NCBI GenBank assembly: GCA_024682555.1
Contig: JAIKZD010000022.1
Location: 23,180-87,179 of the forward strand
Length of the DNA stretch: 64,000 nucleotides
Reading direction: 5' to 3'
Source: Lachnospiraceae bacterium
GTDB lineage: Bacteria > Bacillota > Clostridia > Lachnospirales > Lachnospiraceae
Shown here: in pieces, positions 36,735 through 47,209 of the stretch
Position numbering within the stretch: position 1 is the stretch's first letter
Layout: every line of letters starts with the position of its first letter
The notes under the pieces: model-generated
Databases searched by the model: none
The model's input: the letters and a program-made list of their open reading frames with translations, nothing else
What the model was told of the DNA's origin: nothing
Translations under genes and position numbers: made by a program

Positions 36735-38882
36735 TTATAATGAGATCAGGATCTCAAAAGGCTTGTTTCCGGTAAGCTCCGCGGTCACGCTGTCAGGCTG
36801 GCCCGTACCGATAAACAGGGTAAAGCTCTTTGAATCAGCCACTGCCTTTCCCTCTTCGTTTATCTCATAGAAAGCCTTAAGCGGAACTGATACCGTCACA
36901 TCCTTTGTTTCTCCGGCTTTTACAAACACCCTCTTAAATCCGCAGAGACTGTGGTTCTTCGGGGCAAGAGCCGATCCGGTATCTTTGATATAGACCTGAA
37001 TAACCTCTTCGGTATCATATTTTCCTTTGTTGGTCACCTGTGCCGTAATATCATACCATACGGAAGATACATCTTCATTACCGGAAAACGCCGCCTTGAG
37101 CCCTTCGATATCCCTAAACTCTGCCTTTTCCACACATACATCACCGTAGGTGAGTCCATAGCCGAAAGGATACTGGGCTTTTCCTTCCATATATCTGTAG
37201 GTCCTGCCCTTCATAGAATAATCATCAAAATCGGGAAGCTCTTCCGTACTCTGATAAAAAGTCACCGGAAGCTTTCCCGAAGGAGATACCCTTCCGAAGA
37301 TGATATCACAGAAGGCCTTTCCGCCTTCGGATCCCGGATACCAGGTCTGGATCACCGCCTTTACCGTATCGCTGTTCTTTGCGGCTGACAGATCCATTGC
37401 ACTTCCCGTCATATTTGCGAGGATAACGGGCTTTCCTGCCTTTATAAGCGCATCGAGCAGGATCCTCTGGGATTCCGGCAGCAAAAGATCATTTTTGTCC
37501 CCGGATGCATAGCTGTTTCCGGTATCTCCCTCTTCACCCTCGAGATTCTCATCAAGTCCGAGACAGAGGATTACAACGTCGGAGTTTTCCGCAACCGTAA
37601 GTGCTTCGGCTATCCTGTCATTTTCCATGCCGAGGTTTTCAACCCTGTCCTTGAACAGGTGGCAGCCTTCCGAATAATATACCCTGACATCACTTCCGTC
37701 GAATTCCTCCATTATGCTCTCGGCTATGGTGTGATATCTCTGTGCGGTTCCGTGATAATTGCCTATCAGGGCCACTCTGCTGTTGGCATTTGGTCCGATG
37801 ACACCGATGCTCTTTATGCTGCTTTTGTCAAGAGGCAGTATTCCGTCATTTTTAAGGAGTACCATACCTTTTTTTGCGGCTTCCCGTGACATTTCGAGGT
37901 GTTCTTTTTTGGAAACCTCCGAATAAGGGATCTTATCATATTCGGATCCGTCAAACAGGCCCAGAAGATATCTGGTGGTAAAGAGCCTGATACAGGCCGT
38001 CTCGATCTGTTCCTTTGTGACCTTCTTTTCATTATATGCCTGCATTATGCACAGATAGGTGCAGCCGCAGTTAACATCACAGCCCTTGGAAAGTGCAAGT
38101 GCCGCAGATTCTCTCGGATTGTTCGTAACCTTGTGATTCTCATGGAAATCCCTTATGGCCCAGCAGTCCGAAACATAATGACCTTCGAATCCCCAGTCCT
38201 TTCTGAGGATGTTTTCCATTAATTCCGTATGGGCACAGCAGGGTTCTCCGTTTGTCCTGTTGTAGGCACCCATCACCGCCTCGACCTTTGCTTCCTTTAC
38301 GCAGCTTTCAAAGGCAGGAAGATAGGTCTCATACATGTCCTTTTTTGAAACCACGGCATCAAAATAATGCCTCTTGGCCTCGGGCCCCGAATGAACCGCA
38401 AAATGCTTGGCACAGGCCGCAGTCTTAAGGGTTTCTCCTTTTCCCTGCAGACCTTTTACATATGCCACTCCGAGCCTGGAGGTCAGATAAGGATCCTCTC
38501 CGTAGGTCTCATGTCCCCTGCCCCATCTGGGATCCCTGAAAATATTAACATTGGGGGACCACATTGTAAGTCCCTTGTATATGTCCCTGTCACCATGGGA
38601 TGACTGGGCATTATACTTGGCTCTTGCCTCCGTTGATACGATATCTCCTATTTTTTCCATCATCTCATCATCAAAGGCCGCGGCCATGCCTATGGCCTGG
38701 GGAAATACCGTTGCGGTACCCGCCCTTGCGACACCGTGAAGTGCCTCATTCCACCAGTTGTAGGCGGGAATTCCCAGCCTGTCTATAGCCGGAGCATCAT
38801 ACCTTATCTGGGAGGCCATTTCTTCTATGGTCATCTTCGATACAAGGTCTTCTGCCTTTTTCCTTGCTTCTTCTCTTGTCAT
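36735..38882 (-). CDS. GH3 beta-xylosidase/beta-glucosidase
   Basis: A 715-residue three-domain GH3 enzyme without signal peptide, so it acts in the cytoplasm on imported oligosaccharides. YVSDCWAI near residue 240 holds the nucleophile aspartate, KHFAVHSGPE binds the substrate, NEALHGVARAGTATVFPQAIG is typical of the xylosidase-leaning branch, and a fibronectin-III-like C-terminal domain ends the protein. Adjacent xylulokinase favours xylosides, but GH3 specificity cannot be read with certainty. GGAGAAGG precedes ATG. Confidence 0.9.
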   Translation of the reverse strand: MTREEARKKAEDLVSKMTIEEMASQIRYDAPAIDRLGIPAYNWWNEALHGVARAGTATVFPQAIGMAAAFDDEMMEKIGDIVSTEARAKYNAQSSHGDRDIYKGLTMWSPNVNIFRDPRWGRGHETYGEDPYLTSRLGVAYVKGLQGKGETLKTAACAKHFAVHSGPEAKRHYFDAVVSKKDMYETYLPAFESCVKEAKVEAVMGAYNRTNGEPCCAHTELMENILRKDWGFEGHYVSDCWAIRDFHENHKVTNNPRESAALALSKGCDVNCGCTYLCIMQAYNEKKVTKEQIETACIRLFTTRYLLGLFDGSEYDKIPYSEVSKKEHLEMSREAAKKGMVLLKNDGILPLDKSSIKSIGVIGPNANSRVALIGNYHGTAQRYHTIAESIMEEFDGSDVRVYYSEGCHLFKDRVENLGMENDRIAEALTVAENSDVVILCLGLDENLEGEEGDTGNSYASGDKNDLLLPESQRILLDALIKAGKPVILANMTGSAMDLSAAKNSDTVKAVIQTWYPGSEGGKAFCDIIFGRVSPSGKLPVTFYQSTEELPDFDDYSMKGRTYRYMEGKAQYPFGYGLTYGDVCVEKAEFRDIEGLKAAFSGNEDVSSVWYDITAQVTNKGKYDTEEVIQVYIKDTGSALAPKNHSLCGFKRVFVKAGETKDVTVSVPLKAFYEINEEGKAVADSKSFTLFIGTGQPDSVTAELTGNKPFEILISL

Positions 38883-38928
38883 AATCCTTCTCCTTTTAAA
38901 CTCTCAGTCATTAGGTCCTGCGAAAATA

Positions 38929-38961
38929 ATTATACCAAAAAAATACCATTATTGGTATTAT
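38929..38961. promoter_or_regulatory. shared divergent control region of GH3 and esterase genes
   Basis: The minus-strand TATAAT (38,929-38,934) drives the GH3/xylB side; a plus-strand TATTAT (38,956-38,961) faces the esterase. Between them AATACCA/TGGTATT forms a dyad (38,942-38,959) that overlaps the -35 area of the minus promoter. Neither promoter has a good -35, so a regulator bound at the dyad may control both directions. Confidence 0.5.
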
Positions 38962-39042
38962 GTTCAATGGCTGATAAACTTCTGAAAAACTTCGGCCGGT
39001 CAGATCCCATGAAAGGAAACTACATATATGAAGGAAAACCAT

Positions 39043-40152
39043 ATGTTAAAGGAATATACGATAAAATCCGTTCCCTTCTTTCACATTTACGGAAGAACCG
39101 ATGAAAGCAGGGATGACCTCCCTCTTTTCTGGAACGGAAGCGGTTTGGAGGTAAATGTATCCGGAAGCGAGCTGTGGATCGATCTCGACGTGGATTATGA
39201 CATACATGAACCCTGGATCTCCGTTGAGCTTAACGGGTCTTTCATGTCAAGGCAGATGCTTTTGCCCGGAAGGCAGAAGCTGTGTCTGTTCAGGGGTATG
39301 GACCCGGGGGCCGTTAAAAATGTCCATTTCAACCGGGAATTACAGGCCATGAGCGAGGATGACGGCTGTCATCTGGTGATAAAAGGGCTTTTATCGGACG
39401 GTGAATTCCGTCCGGTTTCCGAAAAAAAATACAGACTTGAGTTTATCGGTGATTCCATTACATCCGGAGAGGGGACCTACGGAACTGTAACCGATACCGA
39501 CTGGCTGCCGATGTACATGAGCTCAAGCGTCAACTACGCCGTGATGGTCTCCGATATGCTGAATGCGGACTATCGCATCCTGTCACAGGGCGGATGGGGC
39601 GTATATACCGGATGGGACAATGACAGAAGGCATGCCATTCCCGGATATTATGACAAAATCTGCGGCCTCGCCTGGGGTGAGACCAATAAGACGCTTGGTG
39701 CAATGAAGCCTTACGATTTTGGTTCCTGGAAACCCGATGCTGTGATCATCAATCTCGGGACAAATGACGCAACTGCCTTTGAACAGCCTCCTTTTACCGA
39801 CCCGGACACCGGTGTAACCTGGAAGCAGCGAAAAAATGCCGATGGAAGCTATAATAAGGATGATATACGGGCATTTAAGGATGCCGTTATAAGTTTTGTT
39901 AAAAAGATCAGGAGTTTCAATCCGGAAAGCCTTATCATCTGGGCTTACGGAATGGCGGGTTATGCTCTTTCCCTGCCCATAGCCTCGGCAATTTCGGAAT
40001 ATTCCGACAGGTCGGGGGATGAAAACGTAACCTGCATACAGCTTCCCGACACCTCAGAGGGGGAATACGGCTCCCACATGCATCCGGGACCTCTTAGCCA
40101 CAAAAAAGCCGCAAAAGTGCTGTATGATCATCTGTCGAGGTATATGCCGTAG
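39043..40152 (+). CDS. CE2-like SGNH carbohydrate esterase
   Basis: A 369-residue two-domain esterase. The N-terminal beta-sandwich (about 1-130) has the jelly-roll look of CE2 enzymes, and the C-terminal SGNH domain has FIGDSITSGEG (nucleophile Ser), INLGTNDA (block III Asn) and GSHMHPGPLSHKKAA (His). CE2 enzymes remove acetyl groups from xylan or mannan. No signal peptide is visible, so it would work on imported oligosaccharides together with the GH3 enzyme encoded divergently. I prefer ATG 39043, seven bases after AAGGA, over ATG 39028. Confidence 0.83.
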   Translation: MLKEYTIKSVPFFHIYGRTDESRDDLPLFWNGSGLEVNVSGSELWIDLDVDYDIHEPWISVELNGSFMSRQMLLPGRQKLCLFRGMDPGAVKNVHFNRELQAMSEDDGCHLVIKGLLSDGEFRPVSEKKYRLEFIGDSITSGEGTYGTVTDTDWLPMYMSSSVNYAVMVSDMLNADYRILSQGGWGVYTGWDNDRRHAIPGYYDKICGLAWGETNKTLGAMKPYDFGSWKPDAVIINLGTNDATAFEQPPFTDPDTGVTWKQRKNADGSYNKDDIRAFKDAVISFVKKIRSFNPESLIIWAYGMAGYALSLPIASAISEYSDRSGDENVTCIQLPDTSEGEYGSHMHPGPLSHKKAAKVLYDHLSRYMP

Positions 40153-40194
40153 CCCGGGTTATGTGCCTGAACTGACGGCATTTGCTTCAGTCTA

Positions 40195-42498
40195 TTATAT
40201 TATGTTTGCGGTGATCAGGATATACAGTACGGTGATCATCAGTCCCAGACAGAAAAGACTCAGTCCAAAGGACATACTCCTCAGTATGATGAACTCATTT
40301 TCAAACAGGGCCTCTCTCGTAAGGGCAAAGGCATGGGCATGATCCTTGTTTTTCCTGGGATTCTTCCTCCACAGGGTCTTATTCATGATATCAACAAAAA
40401 GATCCGCAAGCCTTCCGAGGAAATTCGTGTATCTTGTACCCTCCGGCAGCTCATGGGGAAGCTTAAGATCCCTTAACAGGGTTTTCCTCACAAGTACCAC
40501 AAAGGCATCCGTCAGGCTGTCAAGGATCCTGCAGATGAATCCGAATACCGCAGGTAATATCTTTAGCAGAAGCGGTCTGTAGATCATATCCTCAAGATCG
40601 ATCCATTTTGGCCATATATCCACATATACCCTGTTTTCGCCGTTTGCTGACACTCCCAAAATCCCGACACTTCCGCCGGACAATGTGCGGATACTGCCAT
40701 CTTCAGTCCTTTCTGCAGCTTTTCCATCTTCTATCCCGTCTGTCTCCTCCGACGGATCATCCTTCCACATTAAGAAGCGTCTGACTATGAAAAAATATAC
40801 AAAAAGTCCGATGACTATCGATATGAGCGATCCCTTAAGGTTTTCAGGGCTGTAATATGAAACCTTTTCGGCCTCACTTCCCAAAAATCCGCTTCCCAAA
40901 AGAACAAGCTTATCAAAGGTAAGGGAGGGAATCATGCCGAATACCGGAAAGATCACCGCCGGAACAAGAAGCACCGCCTTACTCAGACCGGTCATGTATT
41001 TATCCTTCATGGAATCGTATTCCGCCTGTATCCTCTCATCACGGTTTTTTTCGAAAAAAACGCAGATACAGATCTTTGTCATATAGGCAAAGGTAAGTCC
41101 TCCGCTGAAAAGGAACAGTATTTCGGCTGCCTTAAGCTTGCCCGGTCCGAAGAAATAGGGTGTGGGGATCTCATTGCTCTTTACCAGTTCGATACAGCTT
41201 ACGAGAGCCTCATGAATAAGGGTTTTTGATATATATCCGGAAAACAGGGGAACGGAGGCGATGGACAGAGCCCCTGCGATAAAACAGAGCTTTATTACCG
41301 TCTTATTCCTGCCAAATCCCCTTATATCATTAAGATCAAGCTTATGGAGATTCATGAATACCGCGCCTGCACAGAGGAAAAGCACGAGTTTCAGGAATGA
41401 ATGATTTATCATATGCATAAAGGCACCGTTTATGGCACAATCCCCGTGCTCTCCCAGCATTCCGTAAAGACCCGTTCCTACCAGGATGAAACCTATCTGC
41501 GATACGGATGAACAGGCGAGGATCTTTTTGATATTAACGGAAAAGACCGCTGTCAGCGCTCCTGTGAACATGGTTATGAGACCCGCCGCAAGGATGAACT
41601 CTCCGAAAGGACCGTCACCGTATATCTTTCCGGATATCCTGTAGAACGTTTCTGCCCCCTCTCCATGAAAGAGTCTGCAGACCGTTATCAGTACACCGAA
41701 GACCCCGGCCTTTGTAAGCATTCCGGAAAGCAGCGCCGATGCGGGAGCAGGGGCAACGGGGTGGGCCTTCGGAAGCCAGATATGTAACGGAAAGGCTCCG
41801 GCCTTTGCAAAGAATCCGAATAACAGGCAGATCCCCGCGATATGAACATTGCGGACAAAGACCCCGTCAGATACTGCAGCTTTTTCTATATATGCGCTTC
41901 TTAACGAATCTATCTCAAGGGTTCCAAGCATTGAATAAAGCATGAACAGTCCCATGAGCATCACGAGGGAACCGATCACCGCAACAGCCATATAGGTTGA
42001 TGCAGCCCTTAAGGCCTCTCTGTTTTCCTCGGCTGCCACCCACACATATGAGGCAAGGGACATTATTTCGAAGAAAATGAACAGGGTATAGAGGTCAGCG
42101 GAAAAAAAGACTCCTGCCGTTGCACTTAAGGTTATAAGTGTAAATAGATAATATCTGGCCCTGTGGTGCTCGTTTTTCAGGTATTCAAGACTGAACAGGG
42201 TCGAAACGGCAAACATAAATATGCAGATAAAGGCATAGATCCGCCTGAACCCGTCGGAAACAAAGCTCAGGCCGAAATGGGCAAACCCGGGTATGGTCTG
42301 CATATTATCGCCCTTTAAGGGATTTAAGGAAAAATACAGAACAAGCAGCAGAAGTTCCAGGACCACGACTATCGCGGAAAAAAAGGCATAGTGATCATCC
42401 CCGCTTTTTTTCGACTCAGATGTCTCTTTGCGGGTCTGTGATATAAAATATCCTAAAAGTCCTGCTATAAACGGTATTAAGATAAGAACAAAGATCAT
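40195..42498 (-). CDS. NuoL/MrpA-like antiporter subunit, long form
   Basis: A 767-residue polytopic subunit and the last gene of the Mrp-like operon. The central proton-channel signatures are GFFAKAGAFPLHIWLPKAHPVAPAPASALLSG, with the conserved membrane Lys, and LACSSVSQIGFILVG. The C-terminal third (about 560-720) is charged and soluble-like with further helices, an extension not found in plain MrpD. It overlaps the upstream antiporter gene by one base. It should conduct protons or Na+ as part of the complex. Confidence 0.87.
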   Translation of the reverse strand: MIFVLILIPFIAGLLGYFISQTRKETSESKKSGDDHYAFFSAIVVVLELLLLVLYFSLNPLKGDNMQTIPGFAHFGLSFVSDGFRRIYAFICIFMFAVSTLFSLEYLKNEHHRARYYLFTLITLSATAGVFFSADLYTLFIFFEIMSLASYVWVAAEENREALRAASTYMAVAVIGSLVMLMGLFMLYSMLGTLEIDSLRSAYIEKAAVSDGVFVRNVHIAGICLLFGFFAKAGAFPLHIWLPKAHPVAPAPASALLSGMLTKAGVFGVLITVCRLFHGEGAETFYRISGKIYGDGPFGEFILAAGLITMFTGALTAVFSVNIKKILACSSVSQIGFILVGTGLYGMLGEHGDCAINGAFMHMINHSFLKLVLFLCAGAVFMNLHKLDLNDIRGFGRNKTVIKLCFIAGALSIASVPLFSGYISKTLIHEALVSCIELVKSNEIPTPYFFGPGKLKAAEILFLFSGGLTFAYMTKICICVFFEKNRDERIQAEYDSMKDKYMTGLSKAVLLVPAVIFPVFGMIPSLTFDKLVLLGSGFLGSEAEKVSYYSPENLKGSLISIVIGLFVYFFIVRRFLMWKDDPSEETDGIEDGKAAERTEDGSIRTLSGGSVGILGVSANGENRVYVDIWPKWIDLEDMIYRPLLLKILPAVFGFICRILDSLTDAFVVLVRKTLLRDLKLPHELPEGTRYTNFLGRLADLFVDIMNKTLWRKNPRKNKDHAHAFALTREALFENEFIILRSMSFGLSLFCLGLMITVLYILITANII

Positions 42499-43967
42499 CA
42501 GACAACCTCCATGACCACGGATCTTACAAAATCAGCAAGAGGCTTTGAATACAGCCCGAGAACAAAAAGCACACAGACAAAAACATACAGCGGAAGCAGC
42601 ATCTTTATGCCCGGATCACTGAAATCTTCCGTACACTCCTTTCCCTTTACGGGGAAAAATGCCCTTGCTGATATGGACAGCATGTATATTGCGGTAAGCA
42701 GGGCCGAGATCATGATAACGCAGAGGCCGGCATAAGCCAGAGGATTCATGCTGTTTACGGCCGCCTGTGCTATATACCATTTGCTGACAAAGCCCGGAAG
42801 CATCGGTACGCCCATAAGTGCAAGGGAAGCTATGGTAAAAATCGTAAACACCCGGGGAAGTTTATATCCCATCCCGTCAAGTTCATGTATATAATTTTTT
42901 CCCGTCCGGTGGATGACCGCACCCGCACAGAAAAACGAACATATCTTTATAATGGCATGTATAACAAGATGCATGACGGCGCCGATCAGTCCCAAGGGTG
43001 TCATTATAGTTGCAGAAAACAGGATATATGAAAGGTTGCTTATGGTGGAATATGCAAGTCTTCGTTTAAAATGAGTCTCTTTGACCGCCATGCAGGATCC
43101 GTAGAGAATGGTCAGGATGGTGACTGTCATAACAACGGTCTGGGCCCAGGTACCCTTAAGGATCTGAGTCCCGTAGCTGTAGTAAGTCAGCCTGATGATG
43201 GCAAAAGCCCCCGCCTTAACAACAGCCACCGCATGCAGCAGTGCGGTTACGGGCGTGGGTGCCACACCCGCCTTGGGAAGCCAGGCATTAAAGGGACAGA
43301 TAGCTGCCTTTACGCCGAATCCCAGAAATGACATTACATATATAAGAAGAAACACATTCTCATTCCCGGTGATCTCCGCTTTGTCAAGCACTCCACCCAT
43401 AATAAAATCAAGCGAGGTACCGTTTGTTATGATAAATACAAGACCGATAAAGGCAAAGGCGGCTCCCCCGAGTGAATAATACAGGTAAGTCCTGCTTGCA
43501 AGGATAGCTTCTCTTGAAAGAGTATGCATGACAAGAGGGAAGGTCACCAGTGTCAGCAGTTCATAGAAGAAATACATTGTCAGGAGGTTGCCGGAAAAAG
43601 CGATCCCGAGAGTCACCCCATAGGTCATGGTATAAAACATGAAAAAAATGGACCAGTACCTGTCCCCTTCCATATATTCAAAAGCATAAAGCGTTGCAAG
43701 GGGCCACAGAAAAGCCACCAGTGCCCCGAAGATCACGGAAAGTCCGTCTATCTTAAGGCTCAGGGAAAGTGCTCTTGTAAACCTTGCAAAAACAAAGGCA
43801 CCTTCAGGAATGTTAAAAACCAGGAAGACTACAATAACGCTTGTTATAATAACTGACGTTTCTATATAGATTTCTTTGTACTTCTGCTGTCCGAACCTGA
43901 TGGCCGGTAAGATCATTCCGGCTAAAAAGGGAAGAAGGACAGCAATGAACATCAATACTTCTTTCAT
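42498..43967 (-). CDS. NuoM/MrpD-like antiporter subunit
   Basis: A 489-residue polytopic protein with FGVKAAICPFNAWLPKAGVAPTPVTALLHA (channel Lys and the WLP turn) and LAYSTISNLSYILF. It has the fourteen-helix NuoL/M/N architecture by hydrophobicity. It follows the short paralogue after 67 bases. One of four large paralogues in the operon. Confidence 0.87.
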   Translation of the reverse strand: MKEVLMFIAVLLPFLAGMILPAIRFGQQKYKEIYIETSVIITSVIVVFLVFNIPEGAFVFARFTRALSLSLKIDGLSVIFGALVAFLWPLATLYAFEYMEGDRYWSIFFMFYTMTYGVTLGIAFSGNLLTMYFFYELLTLVTFPLVMHTLSREAILASRTYLYYSLGGAAFAFIGLVFIITNGTSLDFIMGGVLDKAEITGNENVFLLIYVMSFLGFGVKAAICPFNAWLPKAGVAPTPVTALLHAVAVVKAGAFAIIRLTYYSYGTQILKGTWAQTVVMTVTILTILYGSCMAVKETHFKRRLAYSTISNLSYILFSATIMTPLGLIGAVMHLVIHAIIKICSFFCAGAVIHRTGKNYIHELDGMGYKLPRVFTIFTIASLALMGVPMLPGFVSKWYIAQAAVNSMNPLAYAGLCVIMISALLTAIYMLSISARAFFPVKGKECTEDFSDPGIKMLLPLYVFVCVLFVLGLYSKPLADFVRSVVMEVV

Positions 43968-44034
43968 TTCTTTTCTCTTTTTTGTTTATCTTTCTTCCGG
44001 ATCCCTGCTCCGGATCTGTATGTTTTTGTTCTGT

Positions 44035-45339
44035 CTATCTGATCCACAGTGCTGCAAGCTTCTGTATGAAACCTTCAACAGGGCCCGGGAACATACCGAT
44101 AAGAAGGGACAGGGCCGTCAGCAGGATCACCGGTATCAGAAGTGTCAATTCAACACCGGTTTTTTCACGGACAACCCGGGCTTCAGCATCCTCCTTTGCC
44201 ACAAAGAATCCCTTCATGGTGACCGGAAGCAGATACCCTGCCGTCAAAAGGGCACTGACCAGCAGAGTCACCGGGCCGAGAAATCTGAAAACGGGTATGC
44301 CTGAGGCAATTGCCCCCGTCGCCAGATACCATTTGCTGAGGAAACCGCCCGTGGGAGGAATCCCTATAAGGGCGAGGGAGCAAAGCGTAAAGCACCAAAG
44401 GGTGACAGGCATCTTTTTCCCTATTCCGGTGTAATCCGACACTTTGTTAAATCCTGTTTTAATGATAAAAATCCCCGCTATGAGGAATAGTGCGCTCTTT
44501 ATAAAGGCATGCGAGAAGGTATGCATCAAAGCCCCTGTAACCGATGCTTCATCGGTTATAAAGAGTCCGAACAGGATATAGGAAACCTGGCTTACGGTGG
44601 AATAGGCCAGCCTCTTCTTGATCAGATCTTCTCTGTAAGCCAGGGCAGAACCCATAAATACGGTTATAAGACTTAATATCAGTACTGTTTTCTGTACCCA
44701 GGTGCCTTTAAAGAGATCAGCACCGAATATATAAAAGAGGGTCCGGATGATCCCGAATACTCCCGCTTTTACTATTATTCCCGAAAGGACAGCCGATGCC
44801 GGAGCGGGGGCTATGGGATGGGCCGTGGTAAGCCAGGCATGCATGGGAAACATTCCCGCCTTGACCGAGAATCCTGTCAGCATCAGGAACAATATGACTA
44901 GCAGCAGTTTTTTTTCATCCGCCCCCATATCCGAAAGAACACCGCCGTAAGCAAATCTCAGGCTTTCCGCATGCTTATTCAGGAAGAATATTCCAAGAAG
45001 TACGGGATATGCACCGGCCAGTGAATAGAACAGATATTTGAGCCCTGCCATAACGGCTTCATGAGACTGCTCGTGCATTACAAGCGGAACCGAGCACAGA
45101 GTCATCAGCTCATAAAAAAGATAAAACGTGATTAAACTTCCTGAAAACGACATGCCTATCAGCACAAAATAGACCAGAGAATAAAAGATATAGTATCTCG
45201 GTCTGTTTTCTTCATGTTTCATGTATACGGGAGTATATACGAGCACGGAAATAAAGACGATACTGACAAGCACCGCAAACATGATCCCCATTTCATCCGG
45301 TTTAAAGTAAAACAATTCCTGCATCTTTAACACCTTCAC
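44035..45339 (-). CDS. NuoM/MrpD-like antiporter subunit, short N-terminus, GTG start
   Basis: A 434-residue member of the same family, about 50-60 residues shorter at the N-terminus than its neighbours, which means the first one or two helices are missing. The channel core FSVKAGMFPMHAWLTTAHPIAPAPASAVLSG and LAYSTVSQVSYILFG is intact. The GTG start at 45,339 overlaps the upstream stop as GTGA; ATG 45,324 is an alternative. No frame shift is apparent upstream because the overlap with the previous gene is tight. Confidence 0.83.
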   Translation of the reverse strand: MKVLKMQELFYFKPDEMGIMFAVLVSIVFISVLVYTPVYMKHEENRPRYYIFYSLVYFVLIGMSFSGSLITFYLFYELMTLCSVPLVMHEQSHEAVMAGLKYLFYSLAGAYPVLLGIFFLNKHAESLRFAYGGVLSDMGADEKKLLLVILFLMLTGFSVKAGMFPMHAWLTTAHPIAPAPASAVLSGIIVKAGVFGIIRTLFYIFGADLFKGTWVQKTVLILSLITVFMGSALAYREDLIKKRLAYSTVSQVSYILFGLFITDEASVTGALMHTFSHAFIKSALFLIAGIFIIKTGFNKVSDYTGIGKKMPVTLWCFTLCSLALIGIPPTGGFLSKWYLATGAIASGIPVFRFLGPVTLLVSALLTAGYLLPVTMKGFFVAKEDAEARVVREKTGVELTLLIPVILLTALSLLIGMFPGPVEGFIQKLAALWIR

Positions 45340-46835
45340 GAAAACAGCCTTAATCCTTCATGGATCAGATGATTGAATACTTCCGAACTCATTCCCAGTG
45401 TCAGGTTTACCAGTATAAACCCGATTATGGTAAAGCCGTAGGACGGTCTGTCCATAAAGCTGAAATCCTGACCGGCATAAGGACTCTCCGGAGCGGGTGT
45501 ATATATCCTTATGACAGTCTTCATAAAGTAGATGGCATTTAATATAACGCTTATGGCCAATACCACAAGGGTAGGGATCGATTTTCCCTCCACGCTTATA
45601 CCTGCCTCCGCAAAAAGAAGCTTTGAAATAAAGCCCGACAGCATCGGTATTCCCACCATTGACAGCGCTCCCACAAAGAATCCCATACCTGCGATCCTGT
45701 TTCTGAAGGCTGCCCCCGTAACATGAACAAATTCCCGTTTATATCCCGAAACATCCGTAAGTCCTATGGCTGCTATGAACAGAAGGGATTTTGTTGTCCC
45801 GTGGGACAGCATATGGAAGATGCTGGCTTCCATTCCAAGCTCCGTGGCAAGACCGAATCCCATGAAGATATAGCCGATCTGCGCTATCGAGGAATATGCT
45901 ATCATCCTTCGGATATCATTTTCCCTTATGGCCCGCACGGATCCCACTATCATAGCCGTCAGTCCGAAGGTATAAAAGACATCCAGGATATGTGAAGAAA
46001 CAAATACATCATAACCTATGACCCTGTAGATTATCTTTATGAGCAAAAAGATGTATCCCTTGGATACAAGGGAAGACAGGATCGCTGCAGAGCTCACCGT
46101 GGAATATCCGTATGCATCCGGGAGCCAGGCATGGAACGGAAAAAGGGCACTTTTTACCGCAAGACCCACGCTTATAAGCGTTATCATTACAAGCAGGGGC
46201 ATTTTATATTCCCCCGAATTATGAAGGACCGCTATCGATTCCTTTATATTGCTCATAAGAAGGTGCCCCGTAATGTCGTAGATCATGCAGATCCCCAAAA
46301 GCAGGAGTCCCGATCCGATAAGGCTCATGATCATGTATCTCACCGCGGCTATGTAGGTCCTTCCGATCCTCCTGATCATTATGAGGCCGCAGGCTGATAT
46401 GGTATTGATCTCCACAAAAACATAGGCGGTGAAAAGGTCATTTGTATAAACAAGGGCTAAGAGCGAGCTTAACATCAGATCCACAAGTATGTAATAGAGA
46501 TTATGCCTGTCTTCGTCCACTTCATCATCAAGCTTCTGATGACCGCCTACAACACTCAAAAGCATTATTATCGAAAAGAAGGCCGCCATCATTGCCTCAA
46601 GCGGGCCGAAACGTATCTCATTACCGAAGGGAGCTGGAAAATGACCCATCATATAGACAACACTCTCTCCCCTCTTATGCAGGCTCACAAGGAGAGCACA
46701 GGACATGGAAAAGACAACGGATATCATTATCCCGTTCAGCCATTTTGCCGCTTTTTTGGGCAGGATGGAGGTAATGATCCCCGAAAGCATCGAAAGCATT
46801 ATGGAAAAGAAAGGAAAATTGTCGATAAATCTCAC
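45336..46835 (-). CDS. mrpD: MrpD-like antiporter subunit
   Basis: A 499-residue polytopic subunit. VGLAVKSALFPFHAWLPDAYGYSTVSSAAILSS and IAYSSIAQIGYIFMGFGLA are very close to MrpD/NuoN core motifs. It directly follows the MrpC gene with a one-base overlap, the normal mrpC-mrpD order, so this is the best mrpD candidate. GTG start behind GGAG. Confidence 0.85.
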   Translation of the reverse strand: MRFIDNFPFFSIMLSMLSGIITSILPKKAAKWLNGIMISVVFSMSCALLVSLHKRGESVVYMMGHFPAPFGNEIRFGPLEAMMAAFFSIIMLLSVVGGHQKLDDEVDEDRHNLYYILVDLMLSSLLALVYTNDLFTAYVFVEINTISACGLIMIRRIGRTYIAAVRYMIMSLIGSGLLLLGICMIYDITGHLLMSNIKESIAVLHNSGEYKMPLLVMITLISVGLAVKSALFPFHAWLPDAYGYSTVSSAAILSSLVSKGYIFLLIKIIYRVIGYDVFVSSHILDVFYTFGLTAMIVGSVRAIRENDIRRMIAYSSIAQIGYIFMGFGLATELGMEASIFHMLSHGTTKSLLFIAAIGLTDVSGYKREFVHVTGAAFRNRIAGMGFFVGALSMVGIPMLSGFISKLLFAEAGISVEGKSIPTLVVLAISVILNAIYFMKTVIRIYTPAPESPYAGQDFSFMDRPSYGFTIIGFILVNLTLGMSSEVFNHLIHEGLRLFS

Positions 46836-47209
46836 TATCTTTTCTCCTTTCTCAGTCTCGTGGATATCTCATCAAGATTAAGGGTATGAAACCGCCTGTA
46901 AAGCTGTAAAACAAGTGAAAGCATAAGCGCCGTAACGGATACGGACACAACGATACCCGTAAGCACCAGACCGGCGGGAATGGGATTGACATAGGCTTCC
47001 GCCTCCTGTATGCCGTCGGTGATGATCGGCGCATTTCTTCCGGCGATATAGCCTTTTTCCGTAAGAAACAGGTAAATGGCGGAATCCATGATATTGAATC
47101 CGATTATTTTTTTTATAAGATTTCTCTGTAACAACAGATTCGTAAAGCCTATGGCAAACAAAAGCATGGCAACGGCTTCACCGTAATTTGCAAACAGTTC
47201 CGCTTCCAT
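46835..47209 (-). CDS. mrpC: MrpC/NuoK-like subunit
   Basis: A 124-residue protein with three helices. NPIPAGLVLTGIVVSVSVTAL is the MrpC/NuoK signature, where the helix carries the conserved proline and small residues. GGGGG precedes ATG, which abuts the end of the MrpB gene. It forms the membrane bridge between MrpD and the rest of the complex. Confidence 0.9.
   Translation of the reverse strand: MEAELFANYGEAVAMLLFAIGFTNLLLQRNLIKKIIGFNIMDSAIYLFLTEKGYIAGRNAPIITDGIQEAEAYVNPIPAGLVLTGIVVSVSVTALMLSLVLQLYRRFHTLNLDEISTRLRKEKR

Noticed and set aside
40153-40194. Separate gene or element in the gap after the esterase
   Set aside because: The gap is 42 bases between convergent genes and shows no clear hairpin or frame.
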